DNA from: Isoetes taiwanensis
Taxonomy: Eukaryota; Streptophyta; Lycopodiopsida; Isoetales; Isoetaceae
Length of the DNA stretch: 64,000 bases
Direction of reading: 5' to 3'
Assembly (NCBI GenBank): GCA_021234155.1
Contig: JAJEKV010000025.1
Span: forward strand, 9,061,642 to 9,125,641
Under the pieces are notes generated by a model. It had not been told where the DNA came from. It searched no databases and saw nothing but the letters and a program-made list of their open reading frames with translations. Position 1 is the first letter of the stretch, and the number at the start of each line of letters is the position of its first letter. Of this stretch, positions 45,161 through 57,039 are shown piece after piece. A program made the translations under genes and the position numbers.

Positions 45161-45850
45161 CATCATAACAGGCCAGTGCAGCACATTTATACTAAGGCTT
45201 GCAACCTTTATGTTTACCTTTGGATCCTCTCCTTTCAATTAATGTTAAGTGGTCTACTTTCTTAGACCAGCTTTAATCAGCTGTCATATACCGTCTTGAA
45301 ACCACAATAATATATGGGATAATATCAGGCCCATTTAGATATTAGTTATCTGGCCTAATAATAAATATTGGAAACATGGGATAATACAAGGCCTATTTAG
45401 ATATTAGTTATCTGGCCTGGACTATCAGCTGTTATATATCATCACAGTAGGCTAGGACAGCACATTTATACTAAGCCCTGCAAAAACCTCTCCTTTGAAT
45501 TACTGTTAAGTAGTCTACTTTCTTAAACCAGCCTAAAGCAGTTGTCATATACCGCTTTGAAACCACAGTAATACATGGGATAATAAGGTCTATTTATAAG
45601 TTATCTGGTCTAAGAATAGATATTTGGAAACCTGGGATAATAAAAGGCCTATTTAGATATCAGTTATCTGGCCTGGACTAGCAGCAATTATATATCATCA
45701 TAGCAGGCCAGGGCAGCACAATTATATTAAGGCCTGCAATCTTTGTGCTTACCTCTGGGTCCTCTTCTTTTGACTAGTGTTAATTAGTCTACTTTCTTAG
45801 ACCAACCTTAAGCAGCTGTCATATATCACTTGGAAACCATAGGTCACTAT
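45161..45850. repeat. Three diverged tandem copies, ~255-280 bp period
   Basis: Copies begin CATCATAACAGGCCAGTGCAG (45161), CATCACAGTAGGCTAGGACAG (45440) and CATCATAGCAGGCCAGGGCAG (45696). Each continues with CACATTTATACTAAG, TCTACTTTCTTAGACCAGC, AGCAGYTGTCATATAYC and TTGGAAACCA. Interspersed AAGGCCTATTTAGATATTAGTTATCTGGCCT blocks form a second, shorter repeat. The array lies between exon-like pieces of the minus-strand gene, so probably within an intron. Confidence 0.85.
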
Positions 45851-45903
45851 GATCTTTTATCTAATCTGACCTCTTAATAAAAATGGGACTTATTTTTCGT
45901 TAC

Positions 45904-46277
45904 CTGAACTTCATCTTCATCGGATGATACATCCATGCCTTGTTGTGTTTCAGGAACAAAGTGTTCTGTGCTGGGATTCGCCGTGGTATAACCACCTTGT
46001 GGTCTATTAAAACCACTGTTCTTTTAGCCAGCTGCCCTGTGTTGCTATCACCGTATCCCCTCTTAGGTGCATAGCCACGGCCTCTGCCTCTCCTTTCCAT
46101 TTCTATTGCTTTGAATCTTACTTCGATATCACACCAAGCAAGTTCCCTTCTCAAACTTTCACAAAGCCCCTCCTCTTCGTAAGAGTAAAATCCTTCACCT
46201 CCGCTTTCAGAACTGCTTCCCACATTTGCAGCTATGTCTAATAGCGGGGGTTTTTTGAGGTCATAAAGACCGGTTGG
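45904..46277 (-). CDS. Internal exon of an unidentified gene with an acidic and RG-rich product
   Basis: On the minus strand, after GCTAACTGACAG, the frame reads PTGLYDLKKPPLLDIAANVG, SSSESGGEGFYSYEEEG, LCESLRRELAWCDIEVRFKA and MERRGRGRGYAPKRGYGDSN. The last part, one frame over, is NSGFNRPQGGYTTANPSTEH and MDVSSDEDEV, ending at TTCAG|GTAACG. The shift lies at CTGGCTAAAAGAACAG. The mix of charged, RG/RGG-like and Ser/Asp segments suggests a nuclear nucleic-acid-associated protein, but no family is recognised. Exons further upstream are not evident. Confidence 0.45.
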
Positions 46278-46289
46278 CTGTCAGTTAGC

Positions 46290-46669
46290 AATCCGACCCC
46301 TACCATTTCTGGTATCCGATATCCTGCATCGAACATCTAACCTAGATAACTTAGTTTTATTTTGGCGACTTGTTGCCTCACATTAGGCCCCTTAGGGGTC
46401 AAGACTTTGGTCATATACAAGTGTCCTTAGCTTAAACATTCTTCCCATGAGAAACCCAACTGTCCATTTGATTCCAACTTACAGGTCTAGGTCCTAGCTT
46501 ATCTATCTTGCCCACAGGTTTATTATATGCTTAAGCCATATCTTTTTACTATAATATGTATGCCTAACACTTATACTTGATAGTTTTTCTTACCAAGCAA
46601 ATGATGAGTGTACAATCATTTAAGAATCTCTTTATATATTTATAAAAAAAAAACCATAGTGTCTCACTC
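46290..46669. other. Interval with no recognisable gene
   Basis: AT-rich sequence ending with an A-run near 46643-46653 and the target site of the second LTR element. Confidence 0.4.
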
Positions 46670-46674
46670 AAATA

Positions 46675-47262
46675 TGTTTGGGGTCTGGGTTCGGGAACTC
46701 CTGCAAGATAGCCCTCTGTAAGGACCCTTGGATCTAACAGGAGAATCCGGGAGCTATGTCACGCGGGATTTGCAAGAAAAGAACAAGAAAAAGAGAACAG
46801 AACAAAGAGAGAACAATGAGATCACAATAATGAGAACAACTTCCTTGATGTCAATGAAGATACATGAGCTCTCGCAATCGAGAGAAAACTGATGTGAGAC
46901 AAGACTCAAAACTCATCTAAAAACTCATGTGCTGGCTCTACTCATATATATAGTACAATGGCCTTTGGCCCAATATAGACACTGATCGATCTAGAAGTCC
47001 GCTCACGAAGGAGGCCTGATTTGAATGCCGGCGTGCCTCTTGAAGTGCCCGAATACGCCGCCCTTGACGACGCGGTGGACGTGGGTCATTACTTGTCTCG
47101 AGCGCCCGCCTGGTAGCAGACGCGGGCTTTGATCGCGTGGTCTGGCCGCTGGTCTTTTGCTGGCCTTTGACGGTCAGGACCGTGCACATTTGTGATCCTT
47201 GGCCTTGACTTGGTCCGGGTAGATGCATGAATAGTCATGTACCATGAGGCACAGGACTAACA
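46675..47262 (-). repeat. 3' LTR of the second Ty3/gypsy element
   Basis: 588 bases collinear with 58731-59322; shared blocks include GGATTTGCAAGAAAAGAACA, ACTTCCTTGATGTCAATGAA and TATATATAGTACAATGGCCT. GC-rich parts at 46990-47200 differ by many small indels between the two LTRs. Confidence 0.92.
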
Positions 47263-47711
47263 CTCCCCCAACCAAACGACACTCGTGGTGAAGAAAATGG
47301 AGGAAGTGTTTCCGAGGGCGGAATCTAACAGTTTGCTTAAGTGATCCTCGGAATGAGGACGGGTGCCATTATAGTAAGTGCCAATGAGGTCCTGGCGGTT
47401 TGAAGAGCGCCGAGTGTTGAGCCCAAGGGCGTGATCTGCATCAATGAGGAATTTAGAGCGCACATGTCTTCGTGGCGGCATGGGCTTAAAGGAACGAACT
47501 GCACTCCATGAGAAGACAACTAAGACCGGCAATCACCGACCGGTATTCGGTTTGCAATAAAAGATGGGACGCTGCCGATTTAAGGAGCTTACCAGATGCA
47601 TTTGAGAGCAAAAGACAGTTTCAGCCAGATTTGACGGAAACGTAAGGGTCCGTGAGGTGGCGGCATTCTGCAAGAAGGTATCAAGGCCATGAAGAGCATC
47701 AGCGGGCCGTT
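47263..47711 (-). pseudogene. End of the 3' region of the second Ty3/gypsy element
   Basis: The minus-strand frame that stops at the LINE (…YIANERGW at about 49299) resumes here as RPADALHGLDTFLQNAATSR, then TFPSNLAETVFCSQMHL, so the element's 3' region was one coding stretch before the LINE landed. No family recognised. Confidence 0.5.
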
Positions 47712-47724
47712 GCCAACCACGCTC

Positions 47725-49286
47725 TTTTTTTTTAATTGAAGGCTTAGTATTTGTATTGATATAAATATAGGTGTACATATTAACATATGTATATATACAT
47801 ATGTTTACAAAAAGCAACCGATTTGGGTAGGGTTGGTTATGGAGACCCTTTATCATAATATCTAGAGAAAATATTAAGGCCTATTATAGGCCTGAACCAA
47901 CGTCAAAAGAGGAGTTCAGTTTTTAAAAAACCAGAAACAGAGTTCTTATGACCATAGCCATCATTCCAGAAATCTTCTTTTCTTGGGCTCGCCCTCAGCG
48001 TGATCCTTTCTCCCCATTCCTTTTGTAGCTACTATGAATAGACAGAATGGGCACTTGCATAAGTGAGCTTTCCCCGGATTAAATCTTCCTTTCTTATCCT
48101 TAGCCCCGCATAAAAGGGTAAAAGCATGTTAGGGTGTCCCTTAAAAAGTATTATTTAGTGACCAAAAAAGTACCTAAAAGGTAGCGGATGGTAAACCCAT
48201 AATCTCAATATAAGGTATGTTTTAGAACTTTTTATACATATATTGGTCTCCGATAGCATTATCTTTATCTTAACTTTGAATATTAACACGTCCTTGACTT
48301 TTATTTTGGAATTTTCTATTAGTTTTAATGAAAAGAAAAATGAGAAAGTACCCAGTTCTGAAGTACCTAGTGTATGTACTTTTGCAGGTTCCAAAAGTGG
48401 TACACCCTAACATGCTTTTACCCAAAATATCCCTTTTTGCATCATAAAATTTTACAGCGTAATCAGAGTGAAGGTCCATCTTCATGTGCTTCCACCCCCA
48501 AACCCAAGTTCATAGCTTAGAGTGAAGGTCAATTCTTTTCCACTTCAGCTTCTTTACCAGCACCAGAATGTTTCCTGAGAAATTCAAAGTAAAGTTAGAA
48601 AAAGATGGAAAGAGTTCAAATATGAATATCGAAAATCTCCTCAATCCAACTAATATCATATTTGGTTTGCTCGATAATAGCCTGCGGCCATATAATCTCC
48701 TCTTTGAAGATCAGGGAATTCCTTCCCTTCCACATTCTCCAAAGGAGAAGATAGATACGCCATTTTGATGGGCTTTCAGGAAGAAAAAAGTCCGTGGGGC
48801 TCATGGTCCTAAGATTGGGCATATCAAGCTCAGTCTCAGCTAACTCGTAGTCCATTCGCCCATAAATCAGTTTAAAAGATGATTCTCATCTTCCTGATCC
48901 TGCATACATCGCACACAAATGTTAGAGTCCGCCATGTTCATCCTCCATCTTTTCATATTTGTTGCAAGAGCCTTGTGCCAAAGCTGCCACATAAAGGCTT
49001 TGACTTTTGGGTGGATAGGACACTTCCATAGAAAGATGAGGTTCCTTTTGATCCTCAAGGGATCAGTATTCCATTTGATATGGATTGTTATGTCCTGATC
49101 TCTATTCAGGAATTTATACGCCATTTTAACTTTGTATCCAATGAACCCGTTTGTGTGCCACGAATCTTCTGAATGGTGCCATTGTCCACTAGCAAGTCTC
49201 TGGGTAATACTATTGAAAAGTGTTTCAGACTCCTCTCCCAGATCACTTAGGACCGAGGTATGATAGTCGAAATTATTGGTAATGTC
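47725..49286 (-). mobile_element. 5'-truncated L1-type LINE nested in the second Ty3/gypsy element
   Basis: The 13-bp direct repeat GCCAACCACGCTC flanks it (47712-47724 and 49287-49299). T9 directly after the left copy is its poly-A tail on the minus strand. Coding parts: 49286-48867 with HPKVKAFMWQLWHKALATNM and CVRCMQDQEDENHLLN, the zf-RVT zinc-binding region after plant L1 RT, and 48855-48616 with LLWRMWKGRNSLIFKEEI, the usual C-terminal block. Only the last ~1.56 kb of the LINE is present, as expected from incomplete target-primed reverse transcription. Confidence 0.88.
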
Positions 49287-49299
49287 GCCAACCACGCTC

Positions 49300-52200
49300 A
49301 TTAGCAATATAGATCCAATTTGCAGTGTGATCCAAGGTGGCACCATCTTCCCACCCGTAGGCGTCGACAAAAAGGGATCCCACCAAGATCCGGCGAGATC
49401 CGGGGAGGAGTCCACCGGGGTCAGGGCTGGCCCAGACCTTCTCATTCCAAAAGGGAAGACGCCAATGGAGGTGAGAAACCCAAAGCGTGGAGGGGACACC
49501 AAAGGAAGGGCTGTGGAGAGGGGAGCCATGCCCGCGGGCGTGGGTCAGCCGAAAGCCTACCCCCAATTCACGACAAGGTCCGATCAAGAGCTTTGCACCA
49601 CCGATCCTACTCGTAAGTAGAGAGTCGAGTATAGACAGAGGACTATCCCATCCCGCGGGTTGGTCTTGCTATCCGTAAGGGCACGAATTGATTGTAGCCC
49701 GCCAAATGCCGTGATATAAACTTGGCAACTAAGATCCTCAGATGCCCAAGATTCTTTTCGCACTGCTCCAAATAAGTCACTCATTCTAGAGGTAAATGTC
49801 GAAAGCAAGCTCCGCATGTACCTCGATGAAGAGTGTGAGTCCGGGATCATGATCTTTAAGATACGGGTTGTTATCTAATAACAACCGCTGAGCCCGGTGG
49901 AGTCGCCCGAAAGTCTGGCGTGGCCCATCACGAAAATTTGTCCCATGTATCGGCGGATAGAAGTCATGAAAGATGTACCATCTACAACAAATCTGAAGGT
50001 GATTAAATCGTGGTCCTCACGGTGAATGAGGTCGAAGACTAAGAGGGCATAAGTAAGCCTTTGTCTTCAACTTAGAGGTCTGCCGTCCGGAGAAAATCCT
50101 CGGTGCGCATGTGGGCATCAACCTGATCATTGGCCGCCACCACTTGAAAGAAAAGAGGTGGCGCCGGGCAACCACATAATCGAGGTAACCGGAAGGAATA
50201 GCGAAATCCACCGGACCGGTGGAGAGCGATATTAATGTAGCCCTCTTGTTTAGTTTGGGCCTCTTCGCGTGACATTGGACTTTGGCCGGGCTGATGTTCA
50301 AGATCGCGGATCCGGTTTTCCCTTCGGAGCGAAGACGGAATCCATCACGGACCCATTTCCGAGGAAGCGTGGTATGTGAAGGATTGCCCGCAGTATGGAG
50401 GCGAAGCTTTGCAATCTACTGCATCATCAAGTATCTTTTTGCAGGCCTCGGTGAGTTGATCCACGGAGGCGTGGTGGCCGTCGATGGAAAGCTTCCAAGG
50501 AGACTATTTGACGTCACCTTGTTGTAAGAACATGGGCACGAGTGGTATAATTCGAGAAAGTTACGTATCACAGTGTCAAGCCCAGCAATGTCTTTATCCT
50601 TATCAACCAAGAGAGTCTCCTTGCTTGACCTGCTCCAACAATTCTGAATAGTAGTTTACAAGCCCGAGCACATTGATCGACCGTGCGGTTATTACGATCG
50701 TTAGTGGTCTTTAGATCCTCACGGGCACGTAAAAAAGAGCCTCGTGCTTTTCTTAGCTTGTCCTCCAGTTGTGAACTTGCGTGTTAGCAACGAAGAGTTT
50801 CTGTGAGCGCGTCCGGGGTTTCGAGGCAGCAGACCCCATTCTTGAGAATTTCACAGGATTCATGCAACGAGGCGGCTTGGCGTCCTGGCGGTATTGATAT
50901 GATTGCCGAGGATGTGGAGGTGCGTGGCCTTGTTGTGGCCGCTGCTTGACGCGCCCGAGACATGACGAGAAGTGGAGGGTGTGGTTTCGGTGGAGGAAGA
51001 AGAGACAAGAGTACGCGGGCCTGGTGTTGAATCCTGACCAGAGAAGTATGTCGTGAAGGTGCAGCCGTTGGTTTTGAGGATGTGAAGGCAAGAGATTGGC
51101 GAGTGGAGGCATGAGAAATGGAAGGGGACACAGAAACAGAAGATAATGACGGATGAGGGCTTGAAGATGGCCACCCACCGAGGCTTCAAAGACAGAGGAG
51201 GGGGCAGCCCGAATGCGGGCCGGGAATTTCATGAAGGAGGCTGTGAAACAAAAAGTCGGGGCCAATCAATATGGTGATTGAGCCATGGTCATGGATCACC
51301 ATATTATAGAACGGGCTTATTGATATGGGTGTTCTTGATAGAATACCCAAGCAATTTGCGCCACAAAACTTTACAAAAAAGTCGCGGGGATTTGTAATAT
51401 TGGTGAGGCGATGCATCTTTTGTTGATAAGAAGGAGTTTTAACCGAAAGTGACATCTATGTCCCGTAGCGCGTTCCAAGATAAAGAAGGTGTTTGCAAAA
51501 GGAATACTAATACCCCGTAAATCGTGGGCCGAAAGTAAGCAAGATGGTGGTGCCATCGCACTACGCGAGCATTATCCTTCCTGCCGCTGACGGCGTGAGC
51601 TGATGAACCGCTTTAATTGTCCCCATTTGGGGCCTGAGGTCCATTTTTATGAATGCATAAAGCTTCCGGGCTCCGCCGACTTCCCTAATTTACAACGAGG
51701 GCGCCATGAAAGGTGGGCCGAAAAAAGATACGCACTTAAAAAGAGCTCTGATCCCTTTGGAGTAGAAGCTTGAAGTGTAGAAAATTTGGGTGCGTACATG
51801 GCGGAAGAGCGTTTGAAAGGAACAGAAGAACCGGCGGCTAAGGCGAGAGCCGAAGACTAAAAATGCATAGGCTTAAAAGGCTCTAGGGCTTAATAAGTGT
51901 TGGCGAGTAAAGATGATGAACCGGCAACCGCTGATGATGCCGTATTTACAGTGATGCGGGGAGGCGCATTGAGAGGCAAAATTTTGGCTAAGTCCCCAAA
52001 CCAGAAAGGGAAAAGCAAAGGAACTGTGGCGATGAGACTTAAGGAAATGATCCGATGTGACAAATGGCTAAAGGACACACATTAATGTTCGACCAGGCGT
52101 GAAAAGAAGGTATGTCATTTAATGTCGCAAACTCGGCGGGATATCATTAAAACCGGGCGTGTTCGGAAGGTACCATGGCTAGATATGCTACGGGAGAAAA

Positions 52201-52640
52201 GATTCTCCATTTAGAAACAAACTTTGCATTGCAACCACGCTAGCTTAAATTTCTTATTGGTCCACGCCAACGGAGGTCCGCAGGTTGGCTATATAAGACG
52301 CATGCTGGATGAAGCTTCCACACCCGATGGCTTTTCGATGTCCACTGCCGACAACTTCACGACAAGTGCACCATGCCTTCGAATCGCCTTTGAGTGGATA
52401 ACATGCAAGATGGATTGCTTGGACTCGGTGGAGGTGCCACAACCGCGGGCATTCCCATGGATGGGTGGTGTGTGGATGGTCGAGCATCCCCATCCCCACA
52501 CCAACGGGATGGAGGTGGTGATTCACCGCTACCGGGATCCGGAAAGCGTAACTACTACCACATCCCTCGCATCACCTCACGCCCAAAACCCGAGTAGAGG
52601 GTTTTTTTCTTTAGATTTTGTAAATAGGGCACTGCCCATA
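49300..52640 (-). pseudogene. Long 3' region of the second Ty3/gypsy element, unknown (env-like position)
   Basis: Between integrase and 3' LTR there are about 3.3 kb here plus 0.45 kb beyond the LINE. Minus-strand frames include 51556-51371 (DLRGISIPFANTFFILERAT), 51455-51186 (NITNPRDFFVKFCGANCLGI), 51265-50753, 50301-50017 (IPSGYLDYVVARRHLFSFKW) and 49850-49584 (MRSLLSTFTSRMSDLFGAVR). They shift frame repeatedly but run in one direction, suggesting a single large ORF. Plant Athila- and Tat/Ogre-type elements often have an extra ORF at this place, sometimes env-like; I see no convincing fusion or envelope signature, so the function is open. Confidence 0.45.
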
Positions 52641-52644
52641 GAGC

Positions 52645-54028
52645 TCAAGCCATAGCGAAATAGATGGGCTCCGCCTCATTTTGTAAAAATTTGCCTCTAT
52701 AATATAAATATGCGCCTTTAGTCACTATCCGGGATTCAATTTCTTGTGCCGCATCCGGTGTATGATTGTCCGTATTTGTTGCATGAAATTGTTTGAGGCA
52801 AAAGCCATTAACCAATGTAGGTAATGGAGTGCCATCTAGTTCGCCAAATTTTGAAAAACACCGGGTTGCACAACTTGAATGATTTGATACCTTTAATTTC
52901 GCCATCCAACTTTAACTTGCCCTGAAAATTTTTTGTAACGAATCATAAAGAAGAACCAAATCACCTGCTTTGAATGTTTTGTCTTAAGACGCTTGTCATG
53001 CAAAGATTTTGCAAATCCGTTGTCCATGAAGAACACCTAATGTAAGCATCGCTACTTAAGTTCATCCAACTGCTCCAATTGATAAACCCTTTCCTTGAGT
53101 GTAGCAGGGTGGATTATGGGCTGTAGCAAGTTGAAAACGGAGAGTTGGAAGAATATATTCAAAAGGCATGAGAGCTTGACCATAAACCAGCTTTTTGAAA
53201 GGAGGTGACCAAAGAGCGCATTTTGAAACTAGTGTTGTAAGTCCAAAAGAACAAGAGGGCAACTTGTCTTGCCAAACTGCAAGCAGAAGCCACAAAAATT
53301 TTTTGAGAATAGTGATGAGAGTTTTGTTGGTACTTTCAAAAAAGCCATTTCCTTTGAGGATAATAGGGTGTACTCTTTCTGTTGGATGTGAAGATAATCC
53401 GGCTCCTTTGATGGTATGATTGACAAAATGCACGCCACGCATCACTCAACAAGTTCTGCGGGACAAACCAAAATGCGCGATGATGTAATGCAGAGACCTT
53501 GGCCGGGCCGGGCGCCAGTTGTTGTCCTGAAGTGCACAAGCTTCCCGCCATTTGCAGTATAACTGCGGATGACCGTAATATAGCGTGCATGGGTGTGCCG
53601 CCGGTGGGTCCATGGACCCCACAAAATCCATGCCCCATTTGCTAAAGGGATGTGGCGGGCGACCGGGGCCAATGGAAGAGCCGCCACCGGGTCGTATTTT
53701 CCCACACGCCGCATACATCACACGCAGGCAGCATAAGCTGGGCATCTTTTGAAGAGCGCGGGCAATGAAGTATCCCCGCCAAAGAATTTTGCGCGTCGTG
53801 GGCGCCACCACTAAAATGACCACCACCAAGCCCATCGTGGGCCCGTTTAACAATATCGGCACCTCGTGAGGGAGGACACAAACGACGAGAACCATGTCTT
53901 TGCCTCGTTTTTGTGTACAAGTGGCCTGCAAACCATGGTATAGTCACGGACCTCTCGGAGAAACCGACGGAAACGGAGCTAAGCTTGTCCGGAGAGAGAG
54001 CATCGGACGGGCGGAGGAAGAGCACCAA
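52645..54028 (-). pseudogene. Integrase of the second Ty3/gypsy element, frameshifted
   Basis: Pieces read in order: HDGLGGGHFSGG (zinc-binding His region) at about 53840, a CxxC-containing stretch to 53700, then HPFSKWGMDFVGSMDPPAAH (first catalytic Asp) at about 53640-53590, and RGVHFVNHTIK near 53440 (after the second Asp). Next come ESTNKTLITILKK near 53330 (third acidic residue), WQDKLPS, KLVYGQALMPFEYILPTLRF, and 52905-52645. W.MDF.G...P with an L.TDY-type follow-on is the form of non-chromodomain plant Ty3/gypsy integrases. Confidence 0.8.
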
Positions 54029-54039
54029 AGGAGAAGATA

Positions 54040-54330
54040 TTATTGCGAAAGTTGTGAAACCAATGGGGCATGGCCGACCGTGAACAATTGAGATCCGGAA
54101 AGGCCCCCAAACACTTGGATCGGATCATCCGCGGTGGATGCGGAAAGATAATCGCACCACATGAGACTTGCCTCAGCCTTTATGAAATCATTTCCTCGGC
54201 GGGAGCCAATTCTGCGTAAGAAGGACCCAACGAGCAATTCTTCCTTCCGCATGGCTTTGTTGATCAAATAAAGAAGAGCTTGATGATCAACAAAGAACTT
54301 GATCCGCTTCCCAAAGAAATAATGGCGGAA
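54040..54330 (-). pseudogene. RNase H region of the second Ty3/gypsy element
   Basis: The minus strand at about 54300-54240 reads FFVDHQALLYLINKAMRKEE when frames are joined; DH.AL.YL..K is the standard RNase H block that lies between RT and integrase. Further upstream FAIGLYSLSRPIMKPADKAV and YAWETQSL fit the preceding part. Broken by several slips. Confidence 0.6.
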
Positions 54331-54899
54331 ACGTTGGACACAAAAAGACTAAGCCCAAGGCTTCCCGCCCGCGGCGTAGTAGTTGGCGCCGCGAGGGATT
54401 GAGTTTCCCACGCATAGCGGACGGCTTTATCCGCGGGTTTCATTATAGGCCTCGAGAGAGAATAAAGACCAATGGCAAAAAGCGTAGACGCCAACATGAA
54501 CGTGGAAAGGCTTGTCCCATTGAGGAGGAACAAGGACCGGGCCGAGGTAAAACAACTTCAACTCAAAAGCAGCCCCGCTTGGGGATTCCAAGCCCAAGTG
54601 GATTCATCACCCGTGAGTTTATGAATGGGGTCGCCTATAGCCGCAAGTCCGTGAATGAAGGTGGAATAGTAATTAACCTTGCCCGTGAAAGAACGCGGTT
54701 CTTTGATATTAGATGGTGCTTGAGCCTTCAAGCATAATAACCGATTTTAGCGATCCGCTGTGATGCCTTCTTTACCCACCACATGACCCAAACGTAATGC
54801 CAGAGGTGACACGTATAAGGTGCACTTCTGATTGAGACTAATTCCGATTCATCACATTTTTGAAAACAAGCTCCAATTTTTCCAAGTGGTCATCCATGG

Positions 54900-55320
54900 A
54901 GTCAGAGGGGCGTAAAAATCATTCTGAAAGATCCTAAGAAAAAGGTTTATCCTTCATAAAGTCTTGAAAGACTCCGGAAAGCATAATAAAAAAAAAAGGT
55001 TGAAGGAGAGTTTGACAAACCAAAAGGGACCACCTTGTAAGCAAAAGTGCCCCCATGGGTGGTGAAGGTAGTTTTGAGTTGATCTTCTTGCTTTGATAGA
55101 AATCTGATTGTAAATCTAAAAACCATCCATGAAAGAGTACATCTCATGACCAACAACTTCTTCAAGAACCCGGGTCGCGAAGGGAAGCGAAAGTGATCAC
55201 GCCCGCGGGTTTGATTGAGTTTTCTCAGAACTCCACGCGAAAACGCCGATCTTACCATTGTGTTTGAGAGCAATGACAATGGGGCTCACCCATTCAAATG
55301 TTTGACCCTCATAAATCGCA
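54900..55320 (-). pseudogene. Reverse transcriptase of the second Ty3/gypsy element
   Basis: EDQLKTTFTTHGGTFAYKVV followed by PFGLSNSPSTF is the RT block before the active site in Ty3/gypsy elements (here the usual MPFGL has V for M). A preceding DGFSGYNQI-type motif and the catalytic .DD box are not in open frames. The region between 55320 and 56170 includes further short frames that continue the polyprotein. Confidence 0.75.
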
Positions 55321-56172
55321 CCAGCAGCCCAAGAGTTTGTCAATTTCAGCCTTGACGTCACTTTAATTTGGGTTGAGCCTTACATCGTCGCTAGATTTCA
55401 TGCATCATATTTGGTAGGAATGGTGAGTTCCCCCAACTCTTTTTTGATACCTCGAAGGTCTTTGTAGCTCCAAGCAAAAAAATATGTTTGAATTTGTTGA
55501 ACAAATACACCACAAGATGCTTTATAGGTGGTTTGTGGAAGTTTAGCAAAATGGGTTTTACTGTGCTGATTGTTGCCAATGTCCACGATTTCCACTTCCC
55601 AGTTTGAATATGAGGAACAACCTCCGTCCCGAACCTCGATGAGCGTGAGGGTCGAAGCATGACGCGAGGAGCAGATTTTGGCGTGGTGAAGAAAAGAGGT
55701 CGGGCCGAAGGCCATCAAGCAAGGGTTGCCGATGACTCCAAGATGAACATCGACGGTCTCCTCAAGAAGAAAGTGGGTCGGGACGGAATGCGATTGCAAG
55801 AAGCCGTGCACGGGTCCAAAAGAGCCGCCAATACCGGTCCCGGATCGAGTGTCATGTCACCCCAAGGATCGAAGATACCCGTGGTAAGATGAGAGAGAGA
55901 GACCACCGGAGGAGCTTGAACATGATAAATATTTTGTGCTTCTTCGTAGAGTCGCTGGTCGAAGATGGAAGGTTTAGCATTCTCGGCTGCAGATCAATTG
56001 GCCGCTTCATCCATTGGGCGCTGAGATGGCCATCGCTGATAACAAGTTGGTCCGCGGCCCAAGAATGAATACTTTTGTCTCGCCTGGAGAAAAGGTCTTC
56101 CAACCAAAGATTTCATAGTCACCGTGATCTTCTCCAAATTTTCAAAACACCAAATTCCAAGGAAATTTGAGA

Positions 56173-56844
56173 TCACCAATGCCGATATGGAGAAGAGGAG
56201 TGACACCTTGAGGACGCGATGTCATTTGCCAAGATGGGCAAAGGGGCAGGTATAATTGTTTGATGCCCAATTCTTCCCCGAAAGTTTATCAAGAATGAGA
56301 TTGACGGCACTACCACCATCAATTTGACATGATTGATGTAAGCCGATTGCCCACCGGGGCATGCACCGCGGTGTTGAAGTTGCAAATGTTCAAACAGAAC
56401 CGCGGAAGGGGTAACCGCATCTTTGAGAGCCCGACAGTAAGTTTCAAAATGGTGGCCGTGCTCAAAGGAATCTTGATCTTGGCGAAGTTCTTCCGGTTCC
56501 AAAGGAACATGAAAAAGGGTTCGCAGGGTCCGGAGCCGGAGTCCGCGGTAAGAAGCTGAGACTTCTTTGAGAAGTTCGACCCTCAAAGAATATTTGATAT
56601 GGTCGAGCGCGGTGGCCGGTTGATGATGACGGGCGCCCCCGGACGTCAGCCGAGCCCGAAAGGCGCGGAACATTTGCCAAGGTTGTTCTACCTTCCGCAG
56701 CTCCGCATGAGTTTCCGTAATACTTTGTCGTGATTTTTTAGGCATGACATGAGGCATGAGTTTGTCAAGATCAGCGCCGGTGAACTTTTTGTCATCTTCA
56801 TACAGGGACGGTTTCACGCAGAAAAAGCGTGTCGCTGCGGTCAT
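56173..56844 (-). pseudogene. Gag-to-protease part of the second Ty3/gypsy element
   Basis: A 223-codon frame contains CRALKDAVTPSAVLFEHLQL, ACPGGQSAYINHVKLMV and, after a slip, VDGGSAVNLI, which resembles the D.G.S.N protease motif of non-chromodomain plant Ty3/gypsy elements. Upstream parts (KFTGADLDKLMPHVMPKK) fit the linker after Gag. Confidence 0.5.
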
Positions 56845-57039
56845 GAGGAATGATGGTCAAAGGGCGCGAAGCCCGTGGTGACGTGACGACCAACCCAATT
56901 GGACCGGCCGGACGGGAGGGTTGAGAGCCCCGATAAATCTTCTGAGCTTGTTGATCCATAGGGATTGGAGGGGATGTAACTTGGGTCGGGGGCTGGTTGC
57001 TGAGGCGGGCCGGGGTGGCTTCCGCAAACGTGACGGGCC

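Noticed and set aside
52224..52655. 143-codon plus-strand frame in the second Ty3/gypsy element
   Set aside because: Opposite to the element's coding direction, with no recognisable domain and no splice or promoter context; treated as chance, though an antisense ORF cannot be excluded.
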